From Ramicandelaber brevisporus (Eukaryota > Kickxellomycota > Ramicandelaberales > Ramicandelaberaceae): DNA of 34,174 nucleotides. The DNA lies in the NCBI GenBank assembly GCA_025201865.1, contig MU602840.1, positions 1-34,174 of the forward strand, given 5' to 3'. Made by a program: the position numbers and the translations under genes. Positions 1 through 8,400 of the stretch are shown one piece after another. The stretch's first letter is position 1. Each line of letters starts with the position of its first letter. The notes under the pieces were generated by a model that was not told where the DNA came from, made no database searches, and worked only from the letters and a program-made list of their open reading frames with translations.

Positions 1-77
1 TCAACTGCAAGTGGTATAAAAAGAGAATAATAGGGATTGAGTAAAGAGCAAGCAAAAGGTAAGTAAGTTAGTTAGTG

Positions 78-1964
78 CTAGTGTGTTGATTGACGGGCAT
101 ATGTATGAACAGCGACAGCGTTAATTGGTATCGGCAACCATTCAACTCGGACAATCCGATCATTTCTGATTGTCGCAACGCCGTGTACTAAGTTAGTAAC
201 GTTATGATTATTATTTTCATCCATACCAGCAATAAAATAGTCCGTCATTTTCGATACATTATAGTGGCCAAAGCCTCGATATTCAACAAGCTGTTCGAAC
301 ACCGATGGCCACTCCATCTTTGCAATTTGTGTATCATCATCATTGTCGAACTTGAATCTAGTAGAGATTACCTGAATTCTCTGAGTGAATGCGAATCCAG
401 CTGCATAAAAGCACTTGATGTCGCACGGCTCATCCATGAAGACCTTACCACGCTCAGCTGGACCTGGCTTGCCGCCAGCAATCGACGCATATGGACCAAC
501 TGCAACCGGTCCAAAGTCGGCGCGATTCTTGACTGCCAATGCTGCAACACAGCTGCCACACACACCATTCTGCTTGCAATACTCAGAGAACTTCGAGATG
601 GCAACCTTGGCACGCAGGAAGTCGCGCAGTTCAGTCTCTGGATAGAACAACTCGCGCACAAATCCAATCGATGCAATGGCAATAAGCACAACTGTACCGG
701 TTAAACCACCAGGGTCAATGCCATCATTGCGATACGTCGCAATCAATGATACCGCGGTTGCAATCGCGCCAATCAATACAACATAAAACACTAACAGTCG
801 CCAGTCCGTGTACAATTTGAATATACCACGTTCAGGCACCAGACTGAGCATCTTTTCGTAATCAGGGTCACTTGAATTAATTGGATGTACATCAAGGTTA
901 CAAATGTCACAACCTTCACACATATTGGAGATAAACATAGGATATTCGGAATATATAGACTTTGTCCAGTGACCAATTGTATGCGGATCTCTAATCGACT
1001 GCTCATTTTCTGATTGTGGATTGTCACTGCGTTTATAAAAGTCTATGTGTCCATGCAGGATCTCAGAATGTTCATCAAATTTATAGCACTTTTGATACTC
1101 AACTGGCAAAATGTATCTATTTGAACAATGTTTGATGTAGAGCTGGATTAAATCTGAATATAATGTGAATTTATGTAATAAAACCAAGTGTGCACTCTTT
1201 TGACGCGCAGCAACATCAAGCTTCGCGATCAAATCTGTAGTGCAAAGAGCAATAATGTATACATCATATAATTGAGTGTTGATGAACAAATGACCATGTT
1301 TTATATTAGTATTGTTTTGCAGGTGATATCCAAGCGTTCCAAATACTTGAATTATATCAAATTGAATATGAGTAAAACGTGCAAATCTCAGAAGTGAACC
1401 CAATACACCATGTATAATTGTAGAGGGTATACTATCTTTTGAAACTGTTTTACCACCAGACTTGGAATCCATGCTGTCAAAAGATGCTCTAATATATTCT
1501 TCAACAATTTGATTAGTCAAGTGAGCTATTTTCCCCTCAATCATTCTGTCACCATTAGTATTTTCATAAACAAACGAGCCATCCAGAGTGCGGTAAACGC
1601 GCTGTGAACCAAGTATTTGATTTACTCTCTCTATGGAAAGCGGTGAATAAGATCTACGACCATAGGACTCTTTGAATCTCCCACGCAAAGTACGTATTTC
1701 AGATTCTGGAGATTCCAGTTCAGTTGTGACCAAGCGTATCGTTTCTACAAGAATATCAGAGTATTCAGAGGGCAGTGGAACGCGAGTTGAAGTTGGAGTA
1801 TCCTCAGTTGATATAGATTCTGTACCAGTAGCGGTGGAATCACCATTGTCAACTGGTTCATTATGATCAGTATCGACGCTCACTGCGTTTGAGTGCTCGC
1901 GGTCTTCAACGGGAATATACACAGCGTCCCTGAAACGCATGTTTGCATTCGTCGCTGCAGACAT
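78..1964 (-). CDS. Unrecognised two-pass membrane protein, 628 aa
   Basis: I do not recognise this family. The start is placed at the ATG at 1964 (MSAATNANM) because the frame upstream of it, open to 2147, only translates a (ACTC)n-type repeat and looks like 5' leader. The first ~90 residues are acidic and Ser/Thr-rich and probably disordered. A mostly helical region follows to about residue 345. A CxxCxxC cluster (CEGCDIC) lies at 349-355. Two hydrophobic segments at about 390-410 and 421-437 are joined by a short Gly-rich turn (NDGIDPGG), which makes a membrane hairpin. A second Cys motif (CKQNGVCGSC) lies at 463-472, and a ~150-residue soluble C-terminal domain completes the protein. No N-terminal signal peptide is visible, so both ends probably face the same side of the membrane. 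It lies downstream of the myosin gene on the same strand. It is a real gene judging by its length and composition, but its function is unknown. Confidence 0.75.
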   Translation of the reverse strand: MSAATNANMRFRDAVYIPVEDREHSNAVSVDTDHNEPVDNGDSTATGTESISTEDTPTSTRVPLPSEYSDILVETIRLVTTELESPESEIRTLRGRFKESYGRRSYSPLSIERVNQILGSQRVYRTLDGSFVYENTNGDRMIEGKIAHLTNQIVEEYIRASFDSMDSKSGGKTVSKDSIPSTIIHGVLGSLLRFARFTHIQFDIIQVFGTLGYHLQNNTNIKHGHLFINTQLYDVYIIALCTTDLIAKLDVAARQKSAHLVLLHKFTLYSDLIQLYIKHCSNRYILPVEYQKCYKFDEHSEILHGHIDFYKRSDNPQSENEQSIRDPHTIGHWTKSIYSEYPMFISNMCEGCDICNLDVHPINSSDPDYEKMLSLVPERGIFKLYTDWRLLVFYVVLIGAIATAVSLIATYRNDGIDPGGLTGTVVLIAIASIGFVRELFYPETELRDFLRAKVAISKFSEYCKQNGVCGSCVAALAVKNRADFGPVAVGPYASIAGGKPGPAERGKVFMDEPCDIKCFYAAGFAFTQRIQVISTRFKFDNDDDTQIAKMEWPSVFEQLVEYRGFGHYNVSKMTDYFIAGMDENNNHNVTNLVHGVATIRNDRIVRVEWLPIPINAVAVHTYARQSTH

Positions 1965-1996
1965 AGCTTGGAGTATGTGAAGGTATTCTTTCTGGA

Positions 1997-2090
1997 AGTG
2001 TGAGTTGAGTGAGTGAATGAGTGAGTGAATGAGTTGAGTGAGTGAGTTGAGCGAGTGGGTTGAGCGAGTGGGTTGAGTGAGCGGAACGAA
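1997..2090. repeat. GAGT/GAGTT-type tandem repeat in the 5' leader of the 628-aa gene
   Basis: About 90 bases are made of imperfect units of gagtgagt, gagttgagt and gcgagtgggtt on the + strand (CTCA-rich on the transcribed strand). The repeat is open in more than one minus-strand frame and translates to a low-complexity Ser/Leu/Thr/His string, which artificially extends the downstream reading frame. It is best read as 5'UTR or promoter-proximal microsatellite. Confidence 0.8.
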
Positions 2091-2449
2091 AGGGTTGGTG
2101 GCTTTGCTCAACAATGACACATCCGCGAAAAGAAGACAGCAGCACAAAACGGGGCTTGTAATTTATTTTGTATGATTCGGGTCACTCTCTTTGAATCCCC
2201 AAATGGTTTGAAAAGTACTCAGCTGAATGAGGAGAGTGGGCATGTGGTTCACAGAGGATGAAGCACCAATGATCGTCGGACATGCTCCAGACCGTTGTTG
2301 AGCGAGTGCCCAGTTGAACAGTGATGACTTTACTAACTTGAAGGTATTGAATGATAATAGTTAATAGTTATAAATAGAAATTACTAAATTAAACGGAGGA
2401 TACGTATGAAATAAATAAAACGAAAAGTAAAGTGACAAATCCTAGTATA
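2091..2449. other. Intergenic spacer, myosin 3' end and promoter of the 628-aa gene
   Basis: No convincing ORF, tRNA or structured RNA is seen here. The part next to the myosin stop (2340-2449) is AT-rich, consistent with a 3'UTR. I found no AATAAA on the minus strand in it. Confidence 0.5.
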
Positions 2450-5400
2450 TTAGCGCTGGTGTGATGCTTGAAATCGAGGCGACCCGCCTGGTGAGCCTTG
2501 TTGTTGTTGATGTTGCTGATGTTGTTGCTGTTGCATTCCGGGAATCCCAATGATACTCCCGCCGCCCAATCCACCACCATTTGATGTGGTGGCAGCAGCA
2601 GCAGCAGCAGCAGCAGCGCCAATTCTGCCTTTAATCAATGCAATCTCACGATCCAATCTTTGCGCCTTCTCCTTGTATGCATTGGCTTCATTCTGCGCGC
2701 GACTCAGCAAGCCTTGGAGTTCAAGCTCGTTCGCCTCGAGTTGAGTCACTTGCTCCTTGAGACGAGCAACACGCTGCTTGTCACGCTTGCCCTCTTCATC
2801 GAGTCGGGCACGCTGCTTGGTGAGATCAGTCAACTTGGCTTCGTGCTCCTTGAGAGTCCGCTCAAGACGACGGTTAGTGCGCAGCAAGTCGCTTCGTTCG
2901 CGAATGTCATTGTCCAGTCGATCAAAGATGCCAGATGGACTGCCGCGGATACTGCCACCAGGGCCAATCGAGCCAAACTGTGGCAAATTAGCCAAGCGTT
3001 GAGTGACACTGTGGGCTTGTTCGACGATGCTGCCAGCCTCAAAGTCAACCAGACGGACGCGCTGTTCATTGATTTGCTTCTCCAGCGCAGCCTTTGAGTT
3101 GGTGAGTTCCATAACAGTGCGGCGCTCCATGTCCAGAGCCTGGTGTGCGTCTCTGAGCAAGTCCTCGGTGCGACGCTGCTTGGCCGTGGCAGCTTCGGCT
3201 TCACTGCGATGCTGGGCAGCCTGGTCTCGCACTTTGGCCAGCTCCTTTGCTGTCTCGCTGCTTGAACGCTCGATAGTGGCGCGATCCTTCATGATGTCAT
3301 CTAACTGCTGTTGAATGTGATCCAATGACTGCTGCAAGTTGGCACGAGTGCGTTCGAGCAGCTCACGCTTGACCTCGGATTCATCCAGCTTGGCCTGCAG
3401 CTCGCGGTTGTTGCGTTCCAACTGTGGAATCGACGGAATCCATGCACGATTTGATGACGATGTCTGATCCAACCGGGCATTCAGCTCATCAATCTTCTCC
3501 TGCAAACGAACCTTCTCGCTGGCCAGCACAGTGTTCTCACGACGCATCGCCTCCACCTTGTCATTGAGATCAGCAACACAGTTGTCCAAAACAATCTGCG
3601 ACTCACGTAATGCCAGCACATGACCACGCTCAGCTTCCAAATCCTTGACGGTGTCCTCCAGCTGTCGCTGATAAGTGTCACGCATTGCCGAAATGGACAT
3701 CTCGCCGCCAGCCTCAGCCTCACGACGCAGGTTGTCCAATGCAGCCAGAGCTTGTTCAAGGCGCTCACGCAGATAGGCATTGTCAGAGTCGGCAACAGCA
3801 CGCTCTTCAATTATGTCGCGGTGCTCCATCAGCTGGCGCTCAAGGTCACGTACCTGCTTCTCGGCAAAATCGCGCTGTTCAATGAGTTGTGACACTTGGT
3901 CGCGAGCAGACTGGTCGGCGAGACGGGATGATTGCTCCAGTTTGGTGAGACGCTGCTGTAGAAGGGTGGCACGAGCACTGTCGGCTGCAGCTTGGTCACG
4001 CTGTGATTGAATCAACTCCAAATCACGCTCGAGTTCAGTCGTACGAACCACCTCAGTCTCCAGGCGAATTACACTGTCCTCGAGCATCTGGTTTGCAGCT
4101 GCCAGTTGCTCCTCAAACTGGTTGCATCGAAGAGCGACTGTTGCAAGTTGTTGACGCTCAGCATCTAAATCACGCTGCAACCGAGACAATGTCTGATCAC
4201 GTTCAGTGACAGCTGCACGTTTGGACTCGATATCACGGTTGGCAGCTTGCAGAGCAGCGGAGAGCTCACCCATCTCCTGCTGAATTACACTGCGCGCACT
4301 CTCAAGCTCCGAATAGCCTTTACGATGCTGCTGCTCAAGTGATTCAAGCTGAGTGTTTGCTGCTGATAAACTGTCACGCAGCTCTTCAATCTCGCGGTCG
4401 CGACTTTGGAGAATGTCATCAAGTCGGCCCAATGCACCTTGCTGAATAGCCAATTCTTCACGAGATTCTGCATACAGTCGCTCGAGATCATTGTGAGATG
4501 CATTCAAATCTGTGTAGCGAGTCTCAAGCTGCTCAAACTGCTGCTGAAGTTCATTTGTTCTGCGTTCATGGCGCTCTGCAAGCTCTTCAAATCCAACACG
4601 CTGTTGACGTTCTTCTTCCAATTGCTGCTGTACTGACTGCAGTTGTTGTTCAACCTTGGAGCGAGCTTCTTCGGATGATGAATGAGAGCGAGTGGCGGTG
4701 TCAATTGAGCTCATCATTGTTGCCATCTCCTGTTCCAAACGAGTCTTAATGTCCAACAATTCAGTCTTTTCCATCAACTCGCGGTCCAATCGCTCACCCA
4801 TTAAATTGACTTGATCCAGCAATTCTCCACGAACTTCATCCATCTGCTTGGCTGCTTGATCACGCTCGGCTGCGACATCTGCCATCATTTGCTCAAGGGC
4901 TGCCTGGCTATCCAACAATGCCATCTCGCACTGTTGACGGCGCTCAGCTTCATCATTAACCTGCGCCAAGAGGTCAGTTTCGCGCGCATTCAATCGCTTG
5001 ACAGACTGCTCCAAAGTGTGCACATTGCGAGTTCCATCGCCAAGACGCTGCAACAAGTCAGTCAGCTCATTCTCCAAGCTGGTTTTGCCAGCTTGCAGCA
5101 TCTCAACGTGTCTCTGCATCTCTGCGAACTTCATCATCAATGCATTGTTCTCATTCTGATGTTTGCGGAGTTGAGCATCACGCTGAGCACGCAGCTTCTG
5201 CACTTCATCAATCTTGTCCTTGTGGCGCTGGATTTCATGCTGAACGGCGGTGGCTCGAGACTCGTGCTCCTGGCAGGCAGCGCGCAGCTCATTGACTTGA
5301 TACTGCAGGTTCTCGGCATCAGTGACTGCCTTCGAGCGCAACTTGTCAGCATTGAGGCGCTGCTCTTCATTAGCTTCCAGAGTTGCATTCAGAGACGAGA

Positions 5401-8400
5401 CTTGGTCTTCGAGAGCGGAGATGGCTTGCTTGAGCTCATTGTTCTCGCGCACAGCGACATCATCATAGCGAGCACGAAGTTCATCCAACTCAGCATTAAG
5501 AGATGCAATGTCAGAGTGAGCAACAGTGAGAATGACATCGGAATGCTTGACACGAGCAGCCATTTCATCACGCTCAACAGTCAATGAGTGAGAGGAGTCA
5601 GTGGCAGACTGCAAGCTGCGCTTCAAGTCAGTAACTTCATCAATGAGAGCGAGGCGCTGTTGCTCAATAGCATTCTTCTCAGCAGTCAATACAGAGTTAG
5701 CTTCATTCTTGACAAGCAATTCTTGAACGGTGTCAGCCAACTTCTTCTCTGCAGCAATCTTGCCTTGTTCAACAGTGTCCAAAGTGCGAGTCATCTCGCC
5801 CAATCGATCATTGGCGGCAGCAGCATCGCTCTCCAGTCCACGAGCACGCTCTTCGGCTTGATGCAGTCTGCCTTGCAGCTCATTGGAAGCAGCGCCAGCA
5901 TCACGCACAGCGGTCTCCATCTCATTACGCTCACGATGCATCAGCTCATTCTCATGGCGAATGTCTTCAAGCTCACTGCGAACAGTCTCCATCTCATTCA
6001 AATGATTGCGACGAACTGCATCAGCCTGTGAATGAGCCTCTTCCAGCTGCTGACGTAATTGAGTGATTTCAGCATCGCGCATTCGTGCCAATTCGCGCTG
6101 TTCAGACTCGGCATCGGCCTTGTCATCAACCAGCTGGCGGGTTTGAGCAAGTTCAGATTCAAGAGCAGTGCGCTGAGAGATGGCACGCTCAGTGTCAGCC
6201 TTGGCAGCAGCCAAATCAGCAGAAAGTGAATCCATCTTCATAGCCAGCTCGCGTGCAGACTTGTCAGTACGCTCACGCTCACCAGACTCGGTTTCAAGTT
6301 TGGCAGCCAGCAGAGAGCGCTCGCTAGCAAGCTTTGCAGACTGTTGGTCGGCATCTTCTTTGGCCTTGAGAGCAGCGGATAGCTCGGAGCGAAGCTGGCG
6401 CAGTTCAGAATCGGCAGTCGACTTGAGCGAGTGCAATGATTGGCGCTCATCAACAGCACGCTTGAGCTGAGTCTCGTGATCAGCAATGGTCGCCTGCATC
6501 GCATCCAATCGATTCCGAAGCACAGCGTTTGACTCTTCCAGCGATGCAACTTGCGCAGCAGACTGAGTGGCACGAGCCTCGGATGCATGTCGCTCGACCT
6601 CCAATGCCTCATATGCAGCACGCTGTTCATCCAATTGTTGCTGCAATTCGCGCACTCGAGAATCCAAATTGTGAGCACTATCTTGAAGGCGAGTTACCTC
6701 TGATGTATCTTGAGCAATTGTGTTTTGTGCTGATGCCAACTCATTGCGCAGTCTCTCGCACTCATCTTCCAATGACTGAATCTGAGTCTCAAGTCGTTCC
6801 AGCTCAGTGCGATGTTCAGCCAGACTCTCCTCCATTGCAGCCTGACGCACTTGTGCTCGCTGTAATTGCTCAGCTTGTTCGGAGACTGCTCCATGCTCAG
6901 ACTCATACGCTTCACGCCACCGCTCACGTTCAGCCAGCAATCCATCATTAGCAGACTGCAGTCGAGTGCGTTCAGTTTCATCCTCTGTAATCTTATCTTG
7001 CAACTGCTTCAGCTGACGCTCCTTCTCTTTGACTGCTTCGCTGACACTGGCTTTAGTTGACAACAATGGCTTGACATTGACAAATAGATCCCACCATGAC
7101 CATCTCTTGAGCTGAAGATACAAACGAGCATTGCGCTGAACAGTTGTGACAGATGTGCTTTGGCCACGCATCATCATAACACGGCGTCTGGCTAAATAGC
7201 CGCGAGCCAGCGATGCAATGGCAGACATTCTATCGTACATGACTTGCTCAAACATTTCTTCGAGTTCAGCATGCACTCCAGCTCGGAAAAACACCTTTGT
7301 ACGTCCAATTCGATATCTGCCAGTATCAATAGCGAGTTCGCGCAGTAATTGCTCAGCTGCCTGGCGAGGTTCGATATATTCATAAGCTGATCTCTTCTTG
7401 TTCTTTGATTTTGATGGACCAGCCAGAATGGAATACTGTCGAGTAAATTCATCAAAAGTCAATCGATTGGGGAAACCTTGTCTGTAAATGCGAATACCTT
7501 CAAGAACACCATTGCATCGAAGCTGATTCAGTACCAACAATGTGTCAATTATGCCAGGACGCTTGTACTCATTAGGAACGATGCAGCGTACAAAGTGAGG
7601 CTCAGTAGTATGCAGACGAGCCATCAAAGCAGTTAGCTGTTCTTTATGGCGCTGAGCAACTGTGCGGAATGAACCAGCCTTGGGACCACGACCGCCCAAT
7701 GATAATCTGTTGTTTCCACTTGCATTTGATGGCTGTGATTGGAATGCAAATAAGTCTGCATTCGTTGAGCTTGCTGGACCACTATCCAAATTATCATCAC
7801 TGTATTCAGAGAACAAGCCCGCAATAAAGGATTCACGAGATGAAGCCAAGACACGAGTGACAGATTCATTCAGCGGATCTCTGTTCTTATTTAACCAGCC
7901 GTGTGTATCATACTTGACTTCAGATGCATAATGCTTAACTACAAATCCCATTTTGAATCTTCTTGGTCTGTAGACTTGACTTGGGTGATCTCTCCAGTTG
8001 CGATGCAAGTCTTCTGTAAAGTTTGCATCTGTGCTGCGCTGCATTAAACTCTGATCATCCAATGATGCCAATATGCCAACTAACGGATGGCTGCTCTCAA
8101 TCAAGTCAATTGTGGGTTGCAAATCTAGTCCAAAGTCAATATCAGTCCACTCAATGTCTTCTCTCTTGTACTCTTGCTGTTCCAACATAAACATGTGATG
8201 ATTAAAGAATTGCTGTAGCTTTTCATTAGTGTAATTGATACACAGCTGCTCAAACGTATTAACTGTAAATATCTCAAATCCTGCAATATCCAACACTCCA
8301 ATATACGAATTGCTCATATTGGAACTAATAGCGTTTCCATTGATATAATGATTTTGATGCTTGTTTATAGACTCATTGATAGAATCCACCAACCTACCAA

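Noticed and set aside
1965-2147. N-terminal extension of the 628-aa protein to a start at 2147
   Set aside because: It translates mainly the GAGT-type repeat (SLNSLTQ-like). A good ATG with ordinary coding composition follows at 1964.
4811-5587. 258-codon open frame on the plus strand
   Set aside because: It is antisense to the myosin coiled coil and has Leu/Ser/His-rich composition expected from the reverse of Glu/Gln/Lys codons.
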